Positions 1-13,300 of a stretch of DNA of 64,000 bases are shown here, piece by piece (position 1 is the first letter of the stretch; each line of letters opens with the position of its first letter). The notes below the pieces were generated by a model. It made no database searches and was not told the origin of the DNA. It worked only from the letters and a program-made list of their open reading frames with translations. The DNA is from Ridgeia piscesae (lineage: Eukaryota > Annelida > Polychaeta > Sabellida > Siboglinidae): the NCBI GenBank assembly GCA_025642075.2, contig JAODUO010000072.1, positions 121,001-185,000 of the forward strand, read 5' to 3'. A program made the position numbers and the translations under genes.

Positions 1-820
1 CCCACACAGGCATCCCTCTAACCTCTGCATCGTGTCACTCTATGAACTGATTCAGAGTGACAAGAGCAAGCAAGCAGTGTTGGGTCCAAAGCCTACCCCA
101 TCCCAATATTCGGTGATTGGGGCGAGCAGACTCAGAACACAACCCTGAGGCGCACTTGTTGCTAACAACAGTGGTATACCATTGGCTCTTTTTTGTAAGG
201 GCATTAGCAGCAAACGTTTTAAGTAGGCAAATCGCCCGACTTACAACAATTGTGTAGTGTAGGGGCTTACGCCGGGCTTTATTTAGTCTCATATAGACCG
301 TTATTCCGGTGCATACGCTCAAGGAATATTTTGTAAGGCATCCTATTTTCTATCAAATTATTATTATTATTTTTCAATCGAACCAATTGCATACACTCTG
401 CTTAAGAATAGCTCTGTGTGGACGCCGTCTACAGTTGACCGTATTGTAGGTACGAGATGTGGTTATAAGGCCAACATAGGCCGTATCGACCCAACCTGGC
501 GCCCTGTGCGTTGGTGTATGTATGTGATCAACACATTTCGTGGACAATTTCCCCCTGCATCAAAGTCCCGTCAGAGATATGGCGCTCCGTATATTAGGCT
601 TGGGCAGCCCTAGGCCTAGTACACGTGCACGCACGTGACACGATTACGTCGGAACAGCCAACACAGCGTTGAGTATACACTTAGTTTAATTAGGCCTATG
701 CGAGACAGTTAGTTTGTTGCACATTTGTATGGTAAAATCCGTGCAAATTCGCATCTGCCTTTACTTTTGCAGATCGAGACAGCCAGGGCAAGCCTTGCAC
801 ACACGTATTACACAGAATGG

Positions 821-830
821 CCTTTTATGG
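821..830. promoter_or_regulatory. CArG box (SRF site)
   Basis: CCTTTTATGG is a perfect CC(A/T)6GG. Serum response factor binds this element, and vertebrate vinculin is a known SRF/MRTF target. It lies 430 bp before the start codon and about 125 bp before a TATA-like motif, a sensible promoter position. A single 10-mer can arise by chance, so function is inferred. Confidence 0.45.
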
Positions 831-953
831 GAATCTCCCATATCTTGTGCCATCAATCACGCAGTTTCGTGTTACTCACTATCATTTATGGCTTCTACAT
901 CATAAATGTAACACAATTTGTGTGGTTATTAACATCGAAGAAATGTAATATTG

Positions 954-961
954 TATAAAAA
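954..961 (+). promoter_or_regulatory. TATA-like element
   Basis: TATAAAAA lies about 290 bp upstream of the start codon in AT-rich sequence. It could place a start site near 985, which would need a 5' UTR of about 265 nt or a small 5' UTR intron ending at 1230. The evidence is weak because such motifs are common here. Confidence 0.2.
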
Positions 962-1250
962 TGTATGCACGGAAACAAATAAGTCGACATTTACGGCAAA
1001 ATACGACTCAAAGCGAGGGAATCCCGTCAACACCCACGACATGCGGTCTCGCGAAACTGTCAGCACGAAAACGAGGCTCACACACTCGGTCGATTCGGAA
1101 GCCCCTGGCTCTGGTGGCGACGTCGGCAGGATTAAAATGCGCGAAGATCAGTGATTTTTTCGTTGAATATCTGCCGTATGTAACATTTGGACGGCTGCAG
1201 CAAGTAACTGAGTGAACCGGATTGTTTCAGGAAGTCTCCCAACATAAACG

Positions 1251-1307
1251 ATGCCTGTGTTTCACACGAAGACGATCGAGAGCATCCTGGAGCCGGTGGC
1301 ACAGCAA
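1251..1307 (+). CDS. VCL: Vinculin exon 1 (start codon)
   Basis: This exon encodes residues 1-19, [19 protein letters not shown], the first helix of the D1 head, nearly identical to vertebrate vinculin. The start is fixed by that match, and an A lies at -3. The donor is CAA|GTAAGT, phase 0. A possible acceptor, ATTGTTTCAG ending at 1230, lies 20 nt before the ATG, so the transcript may begin with a separate non-coding exon upstream. Confidence 0.96.
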
Positions 1308-4300
1308 GTAAGTTTGGGAAAACACCCACTGGCAATGCACTAGCGTTCGCTGGCCCGTCATTGACTGGGTTAGCGGGGGAGGTCGGAGATTCGGCCGGTC
1401 GGAAGGCGTCCGTCGGTGTCTTTGACTGTTTGGCAACAGTCGCTAAATATGATCAAACTTCAATAATAGTTGAACTACTAAACTAACACATGAAATTATT
1501 GGCAACCAGCTAAAATGCCTCACAACAAGTTTCCAAGACCAGCTAGCCTAGGCTATGTGATCATTCCTCACTAATCGAAGTCGGATGTATTATTCAGGAA
1601 TGCACATAAAAAATTTCAACGACATGACTAATCAGTAATTTCAGGCTACAAATTAAGCTAATCGATTACCCGGCACTACTGTAAATATTTAACATTTTAG
1701 TTACAAATTTTAATACAATAATTAAACTGATTTTGTAATAATAAATAGTGTGGTCTGTTATGACTGTATAATTAGTAAAATTGTGACTTTGAAAGTGGAA
1801 TTTTATTAATATTATGTACTAGTCCCTGACCTATGCTATTACTGGACATTTAAACATAGTGCATAATGGTTGTTTACCCCTTGCCTAGACTGTAATTGAC
1901 TTTATATATAAACACAGCATAAGTCGACACTGAGTGTGAACATACAACCTGCTAAATTATGACAAGCTAAGTGCTATATCCCCAGTTGTGACAAAGTGTG
2001 GGGTCAGATGTGTTATGACAAGAGGGACAGAGGTTACACATGTCTGGACTGCTGGGCTAACAACTTCACACAGACAACTAAAGCCCAGCTGAATCAGCCA
2101 AGATGTTTATCATTATTGGCTGATTAGTCATGGTGCATTTGCAGGTGTTCAGTCAACCTCATATAAACTAAACCTCTCAGGAATTTGCTTGCAGCACAGC
2201 GTGATGATGTTTGTTCAGAACCCTGTCCACCATAGTATCTGCAGTACAAGCTCATGTACTATTTTAACTTGGTCAGGTCGTATCTTCCATTTGTAAATAT
2301 TTTTATGGAGCTACTAAACACAATTTTCCATAGCAGTAGTACCATTTGTAGTTTCACAAAGTATAGTTTGTACTAACTCTTTGTTACATGTGGGTTTCCT
2401 CATTCTTCGTTTTGATGCTTGTATATTTTATTCATCTGTTCCCACTTCCCAGTAACTGGACGTTTTAGTTGTGCTTCTGAGTAGAATAAATTAATGTTCC
2501 TAATAATTGGCCTGGTATGCCCTGTATAATGCCTGCGCAACTGTCCTATACCCAATTTCGTGGCACCTATTGGTCGTGTGTTACAGACACAATCAGACCA
2601 CTGTTTACATAGATAGTCTGGTCACTGTTTAGAAATGCAAAGAATGTCTATACAATAGAGACATGTATGTTATGTTATGTTGCATAACAAACATGACATA
2701 CATTTGTCTGAACTAGGTTGCAATATCATCGCTTTTAGTGAACCAAGTACAATTCAGCTGTCATAAATAGTAGTCTTACTGGAGGCTTTATCTCAAAACC
2801 ACTTTCCTGTTTGACCCGACGGGGCCACACACAATGATATTTTGTGAATAAGTCTCTGCCAAGGCAGAAGCATTATATTTCACACACTTTCAGGACCGCT
2901 CTAAAAATACTGTGCACAGTATTTTTAGAGCGGTCCTGAAAGGGAGATGCCTGGTATTTGGAAAATTATCAAGTTTAATAGGGGAGGGTAAAGAGGAGGA
3001 TTGGTGATAATGTGATCCCTCTGAAGACTAGTGTCATCAAACCTACTAGAGCTTGACTCAGTACATGGATCCATGCAGATCTTTGTTTCCAGTGAAAGCC
3101 TGAATGCATTTCTAAAAGTCAGTCATGGAATTTTAAACAAGTTTATAAAAGATGTATCAACACAAATGGCTTATAATTTGGTGTTATTATGACATTTACC
3201 AAATCCTTAAATTTTATTTAGTGAAAATGCTCTCCGTCTTTTGCCCTGAAAACAAACCAGATCCTATCTTGCCATCACTGATAAATAAAAACATAAATAC
3301 AAATACTGGATAACACATTGTGAACCAGCAGAATGAACTTGAAAGTGGCTGATTCATGTCCAGATCACTGATACTTTATTCATGTCAAGTCAAATATAAT
3401 ATATGATGTACAAATGCAGATTAAATAAAATAGCAATCTGATCGCACATAGCTACATGGTATAATATAATCTTCAGATTGGCAATTAATGTCAAATGCTA
3501 CAGATTTCACAGAATCTGTTCAAGTACTGCTTAGGGGAATGCGGCCTGTGCCATAGTCTCTGGTTAATTCCCCACCCTCTCCAGGGAAGACTCCCAGGGA
3601 ATGGAGCTGGTGATGTACCAGCTGTGTGTGGTAAACCATGACAGGACAAGATGAAGTGTCATGACTGTCATCCTAGCTGTTAGATGCTACTTGTACACTC
3701 ACGTAGGCTGGTCCCATGTTCAGGACATGCATGTCTTCACATCACTCACTCCAGTCTTCCCAGTGGGACTGTGGGACTGCCTTGAGTGCCTTCCCCAGCC
3801 CTGATTGTAGTATATGGCGTCATTTGAATTGAATGTTCATTGCATACTCCCAATGCTAATATATTTCAAGAAAGGTTCATTGTTGATTTCCTAAAGGAAA
3901 CATAAAAATCACAGATTGTGGAATGGGGATGCATATGTAATATTCTCAAAATATGAGCTTGTGTAGCCATGGGAACATTTACACAAGAGGTAAAACAGCA
4001 GCTACCCAAGATCGCTATCTTTCTGTCCCTTTTCCAGGCCTTCCCAATCTCCAGGCCTAACCATTCCCCCCAACATTACTGACACATTTCTATCTATCCT
4101 AAAACCAGTTTATTCCCGGAGTCCTCAAATCCCTCAATATTCTTTAACTTAAAAAATCTGCAAAAATATTATTGTGAATTTTTTTGAAGATTATTTATGG
4201 TTTCTACCAAGTGCTGTATGTTTATGAATATGCAAAGATGCTATGGTTCATCCATATAACAGTGTTCCCCTGGGTACTATGATGGACGAGGTCAGTGAGG

Positions 4301-7300
4301 TGGTCCTAGGGTGAACACAGCAAGCACATTCAGATGTAATGCTTTGAGGGTCTAAGGGCAGGGCATGCCCACAGAACTATTTAAAAAACAAGATTCAAAA
4401 GGTTGCATTGTGAAGTGTGTTTTAACCTATTACCTCACATATACCGATAGTAGGGAAAGAAGTTACAGGTTAGCAAGTTAAAGTGTTGTAGTATTACTTG
4501 TAGATAATCAATAAGAACACAGGAAACAGTACAATATTGTATTGCATCGTATTGCATTACTTGTAAATAGTCAATAGGATCACTAGAAATAACTATGAGC
4601 CGACAATTTTGGCATATTTTGGGTGAGGTGGCTTAGAAAAAAAGTGACATGGCCCACCTCATTAGTTGTATAGCACGGGAATCAATGCATACATGATGGC
4701 AACACCATACACAGATTACTAACCTGGGTACTTGATGTTGTTTCTACCCTGTACATTTTATTGACCCAATGACACTGTTTCTGACCTGTATTGTCTTGTG
4801 TCAGGTGTCCAAGCTGGTCATCCTCCATGAAGATGCAGAAGATGGCAATGCAATGCCTGACCTGGCCCGTCCAGTCCAAGTGGTCAAAATGGCAGTGGAC
4901 AACCTCATCAAGGTAAGCCATGTTCACGTCATGTTGTTAGTTAGTCTTGAACGGTAACACCAGTTCCAGTGGTACTGTCTGGTGTCGTTATGTGTTCGTT
5001 TGTCTGCATTTTTATGAAATTTTCCAGCTAAAAGTCTGGTTTTCGTAACTATTTACAGTGAGTCTATCAGCAAACTTAATGTTTAAAACTTTAAAAAGTT
5101 ATTTTATTTTTACAAGTTATTAATTATAAAATCCAATACATTTAACTTTTAATAATAATGAAGACATTTACTGACTTATCTTTCTGTTGCAACCTAAAAA
5201 GTGGACATTTTGATACACACTAAAACTGAAGAGTGTGGGCTAATGAATATTTTATCGGTTCCGGTTAGATTGCACAGCTGGACTGTCTGAAATTTGTCAC
5301 TGGATACTACAGAAATGGTTCCCTAAGTTCTTATTTTGACTGTCCAACTGTCTGAACCCATTAGCCACTTGACCAGTGAGAGTTGACCAGCATTCTCCTA
5401 TTGACTCACGGCAGAATATCTTGTGGTTAAACTGATGCATCATGACATCGTTATGTGGACATATTTCATTGGCATGCAGTGCTGTATCAGTACCTAAATG
5501 GCTCTACCCACTGGTCGTGGCCCCAGGTTGTAGGTCAGAGTTGAATGAACAGTGGCTCGTTATGACTGGCAGGAATCTGTAGTAGTCGACCTGTGGTAAT
5601 TATGATGACCTGTGATAACAGTCAGTGGATGGAACATGGCAACAGCTTCACCATCTGGCACAACTTCTTTTGGTAAATTCCTTTGAGGGGATTTTCTGCT
5701 AAACTCATACGCAATAAACCTGCTTGTTTTATATGATTATGGCACCTACACCAATGATCGTCGGGTATTACGATCATATTATTTAATAATATTCCTACTT
5801 AAAATTAAATCTTAGTCCCAGCTGGGTCTGTTTGGAATGGAATCCCACAGAACTTCAACAAACACCTAAATTGTTCCTGTGTGTAAATGGTGGTATTAAA
5901 TATTGCCACCACTGCATCAACATTGTGCCACCAAACAGCAACTTGAACAGGTAAATTTAACAACATTAAAATAAAGAAACACCTGTTCTTGAAGACTAAC
6001 AGCACTGTGTTAATCAGATATAGTTTATTACCTTTGGATCAGCCATTAAAGTGTCAGTTGCTACATATTAATTAAATGGTCACAGAACCCTAAGATTAAG
6101 AATCCAGTCTGTGAGCTGTGTATGACCCAACTGTGGCATTTCAGGGATTCACAGATGTGTAACTACACTGTCATGGTATGTTACGCAACTAGTCAATAAA
6201 TGATACATTTAGGGATAGAAAATACCTAAGGGCATCCCTTTGACCTGGCTGCCTTAGTCATGAGTCAAGCTCAGTGAACACTGGTGGGTCTGTAATCGTA
6301 TAACCTTTCTCTACATTCCATCACATTGTAAGCATGGTGCGGGGTGAAATGTTATTACCAAATAACAAGTGTTCTGTTGGTACGTTGTACATGTTGTAAG
6401 TGTGCCTGACCTGGGTGTCCTGAAGAAACACATATCTAATGATTCCAAGGTGACTGTTTCATATTACAATGAAAGGGTATGTAAGATAAATAGCTCCAAA
6501 ACTTCAACTCTAGATAATTTTGGATACATGGTGGATGGTTGAAAATATGGTATATCTCACCTATGATTCATTTTAATATTTTTCATATAATTTCTTACCT
6601 CGTGTCTTACGACAGAAGACACGAGGGAAGAAATTGAAACTTGGCTATTTTAGTAAGGTTAACCTGTTGGGGCACATGGCTTTAGAAACTTTAGAAAGTG
6701 TGAAGTCGTACTGCAGCTGTGATAAGTTCAAATGAGCAACTACCCATGGGTAACTCATGAACCATTCTAGACTGTGGTAATGTAACTAACAGTGCACTCT
6801 TCCCCAGGCATTGTTGATCATGACAGCAGTTATTCAACACACCCTGACAAATGACACCTGTAGTCAGGTACACTAGTGTCACTCAGTGTCCACTTGTTGG
6901 TGTTTGTCCTTGTATTACAATGTTGCCCTCTGGTACACTAGTGTCCACTTGTTGTCCTTGTATTACAATGTTGCCCTCTGGTACACTAGTGTCAGTGTCC
7001 ACTTGTTGTCCTTGTATTACAATGTTGCCCTCTGGTACACTAGTGTCCAGTGTCCACTTGTTGTCCTTGTATTACAATGTTGCCCTCTGGTACACTAGTG
7101 TCAGTGTCCACTTGTTGTCCTTGTATTACAATGTTGCCCTCTGGTACACTAGTGTCAGTGTCCACTTGTTGTCCTTGTATTACAATGTTGCCCTCTGGTA
7201 CACTAGTGTCCACTTGTTGTCCTTGTATTACAATGTTGCCCTCTGGTACACTAGTGTCCACTTGTTGTCCTTGTATTACAATGTTGCCCTCTGGTACACT

Positions 7301-10300
7301 AGTGTCCAGTGTCCACTTGTTGTCCTTGTATTACAATGTTGCCCACTTGTACACTAGTGTCCAGTGTCCACTTGTTGTCCTTGTATTACAATGTTGCCCA
7401 CTGGTACACTAGTGTCAGTGTCCACTTGTTGTCCTTGTATTACAATGTTGCCCTCTGGTACACTAGTGTCAGTGTCCACTTGTTGTCCTTGTAGTACAAT
7501 GTTGCCCTCTGGTACACTAGTGTCAGTGTCCACTTGTTGTCCTTGTATTACAATGTTGCCCTCTGGTACACTAGTGTCCACTTGTTGTCCTTGTATTACA
7601 ATGTTGCCCTCTGGTACACTAGTGTCAGTGTCCACTTGTTGTCCTTGTATTACAATGTTGCCCTCTGGTACACTAGTGTCCACTTGTTGTCCTTGTATTA
7701 CAATGTTGCCCTCTGGTACACTAGTGTCCAGTGTCCACTTGTTGTCCTTGTATTACAATGTTGCCCACTTGTACACTAGTGTCCAGTGTCCACTTGTTGT
7801 CCTTGTATTACAATGTTGCCCACTGGTACACTAGTGTCAGTGTCCACTTGTTGTCCTTGTATTACAATGTTGCCCTCTGGTACACTAGTGTCAGTGTCCA
7901 CTTGTTGTCCTTGTAGTACAATGTTGCCCTCTGGTACACTAGTGTCAGTGTCCACTTGTTGTCCTTGTATTACAATGTTGCCCTCTGGTACACTAGTGTC
8001 CACTTGTTGTCCTTGTATTACAATGTTGCCCTCTGGTACACTAGTGTCAGTGTCCACTTGTTGTCCTTGTATTACAATGTTGCCCTCTGGTACACTAGTG
8101 TCCAGTGTCCACTTGTTGTCCTTGTATTACAATGTTGCCCTCTGGTACACTAGTGTCAGTGTCCACTTGTTGTCCTTGTATTACAATGTTGCCCTCTGGT
8201 ACACTAGTGTCCAGTGTCCACTTGTTGTCCTTGTATTACAATGTTGCCCTCTGGTACACTAGTGTCCACTTGTTGTCCTTGTATTACAATGTTGCCCTCT
8301 GGTACACTAGTGTCCAGTGTCCACTTGTTGTCCTTGTATTACAATGTTGCCCTCTGGTACACTAGTGTCCACTTGTTGTCCTTGTATTACAATGTTGCCC
8401 TCTGGTACACTAGTGTCCAGTGTCCACTTGTTGTCCTTGTATTACAATGTTGCCCTCTGGTACACTAGTGTCCACTTGTTGTCCTTGTATTACAATGTTG
8501 CCCTCTGGTACACTAGTGTCAGTGTCCACTTGTTGTCCTTGTATTACAATGTTGCCCTCTGGTACACTAGTGTCAGTGTCCACTTGTTGTCCTTGTATTA
8601 CAATGTTGCCCTCTGGTACACTAGTGTCCACTTGTTGTCCTTGTATTACAATGTTGCCCTCTGGTACACTAGTGTCCACTTGTTGTCCTTGTATTACAAT
8701 GTTGCCCTCTGATACACTAGTGTCAGTGTCCACTTGTTGTCCTTGTATTACAATGTTGCCCTCTGGTACACTAGTGTCAGTGTCCACTTGTTGTCCTTGT
8801 AGTACAATGTTGCCCTCTGGTACACTAGTGTCAGTGTCCACTTGTTGTCCTTGTAGTACAATGTTGCCCTCTGGTACACTAGTGTCAGTGTCCACTTGTT
8901 GTCCTTGTATTACAATGTTGCCCTCTGGGACACTAGTGTCCAGTGTCCACTTGTTGTCCTTGTATTACAATGTTGCCCTCTGGTACACTAGTGTCAGTGT
9001 CCACTTGTTGTCCTTGTATTACAATGTTGCCCTCTGGGACACTAGTGTCCAGTGTCCACTTGTTGTCCTTGTATTACAATGTTGCCCTCTGGGACACTAG
9101 TGTCCAGTGTCCACTTGTTGTCCTTGTAGTACAATGTTGCCCTCTGGTACACTAGTGTCAGTGTCCACTTGTTGTCCTTATTTTTACAATGTTGCCCTCT
9201 GGTACACTAGTGTCAGTGTCCACTTGTTGTCCTTGTATTACAATGTTGCCCTCTGGTACACTAGTGTCCACTTGTTGTCCTTGTATTACAATGTTGCCCT
9301 CTGGTACACTAGTGTCCACTTGTTGTCCTTGTATTACAATGTTGCCCTCTGATACACTAGTGTCAGTGTCCACTTGTTGTCCTTGTATTACAATGTTGCC
9401 CTCTGGTACACTAGTGTCAGTGTCCACTTGTTGTCCTTGTAGTACAATGTTGCCCTCTGGTACACTAGTGTCAGTGTCCACTTGTTGTCCTTGTAGTACA
9501 ATGTTGCCCTCTGGTACACTAGTGTCAGTGTCCACTTGTTGTCCTTGTATTACAATGTTGCCCTCTGGGACACTAGTGTCCAGTGTCCACTTGTTGTCCT
9601 TGTATTACAATGTTGCCCTCTGGTACACTAGTGTCAGTGTCCACTTGTTGTCCTTGTATTACAATGTTGCCCTCTGGGACACTAGTGTCCAGTGTCCACT
9701 TGTTGTCCTTGTATTACAATGTTGCCCTCTGGGACACTAGTGTCCAGTGTCCACTTGTTGTCCTTGTAGTACAATGTTGCCCTCTGGTACACTAGTGTCA
9801 GTGTCCACTTGTTGTCCTTATTTTTACAATGTTGCCCTCTGGTACACTAGTGTCCAGTGTCCACTTGTTGTCCTTGTATTACAATGTTGCCCTCTGGGAC
9901 ACTAGTGTCCAGTGTCCACTTGTTGTCCTTGTATTACAATGTTGCCCTCTGGTACACTAGTGTCAGTGTCCACTTGTTGTCCTTGTATTACAATGTTGCC
10001 CTCTGGTACACTAGTGTCCAGTGTCCACTTGTTGTCCTTGTATTACAATGTTGCCCTCTGGTACACTAGTGTCAGTGTCCACTTGTTGTCCTTGTATTAC
10101 AATGTTGCCCTCTGGTACACTAGTGTCAGTGTCCACTTGTTGTCCTTGTAGTACAATGTTGCCCTCTGGTACACTAGTGTCAGTGTCCACTTGTTGTCCT
10201 TGTATTACAATGTTGCCCTCTGGTACACTAGTGTCAGTGTCCACTTGTTGTCCTTGTATTACAATGTTGCCCTCTGGTACACTAGTGTCAGTGTCCACTT

Positions 10301-13300
10301 GTTGTCCTTGTATTACAATGTTGCCCTCTGGTACACTAGTGTCAGTGTCCACTTGTTGTCCTTGTATTACAATGTTGCCCTCTGGTACACTAGTGTCAGT
10401 GTCCACTTGTTGTCCTTGTAGTACAATGTTGCCCTCTGGTACACTAGTGTCAGTGTCCACTTGTTGTCCTTGTATTACAATGTTGCCCTCTGGTACACTA
10501 GTGTCCAGTGTCCACTTGTTGTCCTTGTATTACAATGTTGCCCTCTGGTACACTAGTGTCAGTGTCCACTTGTTGTCCTTGTAGTACAATGTTGCCCTCT
10601 GGTACACTAGTGTCAGTGTCCACTTGTTGTCCTTGTATTACAATGTTGCCCTCTGGTACACTAGTGTCCAGTGTCCACTTGTTGTCCTTGTATTACAATG
10701 TTGCCCTCTGGTACACTAGTGTCAGTGTCCACTTGTTGTCCTTGTATTACAATGTTGCCCTCTGGTACACTAGTGTCAGTGTCCACTTGTTGTCCTTGTA
10801 GTACAATGTTGCCCTCTGGTACACTAGTGTCAGTGTCCACTTGTTGTCCTTGTATTACAATGTTGCCCTCTGGTACACTAGTGTCAGTGTCCACTTGTTG
10901 TCCTTGTATTACAATGTTGCCCTCTGGTACACTAGTGTCAGTGTCCACTTGTTGTCCTTGTATTACAATGTTGCCCTCTGGTACACTAGTGTCAGTGTCC
11001 ACTTGTTGTCCTTGTATTACAATGTTGCCCTCTGGTACACTAGTGTCAGTGTCCACTTGTTGTCCTTGTATTACAATGTTGCCCTCTGGTACACTAGTGT
11101 CAGTGTCCACTTGTTGTCCTTGTATTACAATGTTGCCCTCTGGTACACTAGTGTCAGTGTCCACTTGTTGTCCTTGTATTACAATGTTGCCCTCTGGTAC
11201 ACTAGTGTCCACTTGTTGTCCTTGTATTACAATGTTGCCCTCTGGTACACTAGTGTCCACTTGTTGTCCTTGTATTACAATGTTGCCCTCTGGTACACTA
11301 GTGTCAGTGTCCACTTGTTGTCCTTGTATTACAATGTTGCCCTCTGGTACACTAGTGTCAGTGTCCACTTGTTGTCCTTATATTACAATGTTGCCCTCTG
11401 GTACACTAGTGTCCAGTGTCCACTTGTTGTCCTTGTATTACAATGTTGCCCTCTGGGACACTAGTGTCCAGTGTCCACTTGTTGTCCTTGTATTACAATG
11501 TTGCCCTCTGGTACACTAGTGTCCAGTGTCCACTTGTTGTCCTTGTATTACAATGTTGCCCTCTGGTACACTAGTGTCCAGTGTCCACTTGTTGTCCTTG
11601 TATTACAATGTTGCCCTCTGGTACACTAGTGTCCACTTGTTGTCCTTGTATTACAATGTTGCCCTCTGGTACACTAGTGTCCAGTGTCCACTTGTTGTCC
11701 TTGTATTACAATGTTGCCCTCTGGTACACTAGTGTCAGTGTCCACTTGTTGTCCTTGTATTACAATGTTGCCCTCTGGTACACTAGTGTCAGTGTCCACT
11801 TATTGTCCTTGTATTACAATGTTTCCCTCTGGTACACTAGTGTCAGTGTCCACTTGTTGTCCTTGTAGTACAATGTTGCCCTCTGGTACACTAGTGTCAG
11901 TGTCCACTTGTTGTCCTTGTATTACAATGTTGCCCTCTGGTACACTAGTGTCAGTGTCCACTTGTTGTCCTTGTATTACAATGTTGCCCTCTGGTACACT
12001 AGTGTCAGTGTCCACTTGTTGTCCTTGTATTACAATGTTGCCCTCTGGTACACTAGTGTCCAGTGTCCACTTGTTGTCCTTGTATTACAATGTTGCCCTC
12101 TGGGACACTAGTGTCCAGTGTCCACTTGTTGTCCTTGTATTACAATGTTGCCCTCTGGTACACTAGTGTCCAGTGTCCACTTGTTGTCCTTGTATTACAA
12201 TGTTGCCCTCTGGTACACTAGTGTCCAGTGTCCACTTGTTGTCCTTGTATTACAATGTTGCCCTCTGGTACACTAGTGTCAGTGTCCACTTGTTGTCCTT
12301 GTATTACAATGTTGCCCTCTGGTACACTAGTGTCAGTGTCCACTTGTTGTCCTTGTAGTACAATGTTGCCCTCTGGTACACTAGTGTCAGTGTCCACTTG
12401 TTGTCCTTGTAGTACAATGTTGCCCTCTGGTACACTAGTGTCAGTGTCCACTTGTTGTCCTTGTATTACAATGTTGCCCTCTGGTACACTAGTGTCAGTG
12501 TCCACTTGTTGTCCTTGTATTACAATGTTGCCCTCTGGTACACTAGTGTCAGTGTCCACTTGTTGTCCTTGTAGTACAATGTTTCCCTCTGGTACACTAG
12601 TGTCAGTGTCCACTTGTTGTCCTTGTAGTACAATGTTGCCCTCTGGTACACTAGTGTCAGTGTCCACTTGTTGTCCTTGTAGTACAATGTTGCCCTCTGG
12701 TACACTAGTGTCAGTGTCCACTTGTTGTCCTTGTAGTACAATGTTGCCCTCTGGTACACTAGTGTCAGTGTCCACTTGTTGTCCTTGTAGTACAATGTTG
12801 CCCTCTGGTACACTAGTGTCAGTGTCCACTTGTTGTCCTTGTAGTACAATGTTGCCCTCTGGTACACTAGTGTCAGTGTCCACTTGTTGTCCTTGTATTA
12901 CAATGTTGCCCTCTGGTACACTAGTGTCAGTGTCCACTTGTTGTCCTTGTAGTACAATGTTGCCCTCTGGTACACTAGTGTCCACTTGTTGTCCTTGTAG
13001 TACAATGTTGCCCTCTGGTACACTAGTGTCAGTGTCCACTTGTTGTCCTTGTAGTACAATGTTGCCCTCTGGTACACTAGTGTCAGTGTCCACTTGTTGT
13101 CCTTGTAGTACAATGTTGCCCTCTGGTACACTAGTGTCAGTGTCCACTTGTTGTCCTTGTAGTACAATGTTGCCCTCTGGTACACTAGTGTCAGTGTCCA
13201 CTTGTTGTCCTTGTAGTACAATGTTGCCCTCTGGTACACTAGTGTCAGTGTCCACTTGTTGTCCTTGTAGTACAATGTTGCCCTCTGGTACACTAGTGTC

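Larger units (their letters stand above)
1..1250. other. 5' flank of vinculin
   Basis: No protein-coding gene is recognisable here; the short open frames have no family resemblance. The region is locally richer in CpG than the introns (notably 410-660 and 990-1440). It holds a CArG box, a TATA-like motif and a possible acceptor at 1230, so the promoter and 5' UTR probably lie here. The exact start site is not visible. Confidence 0.5.
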
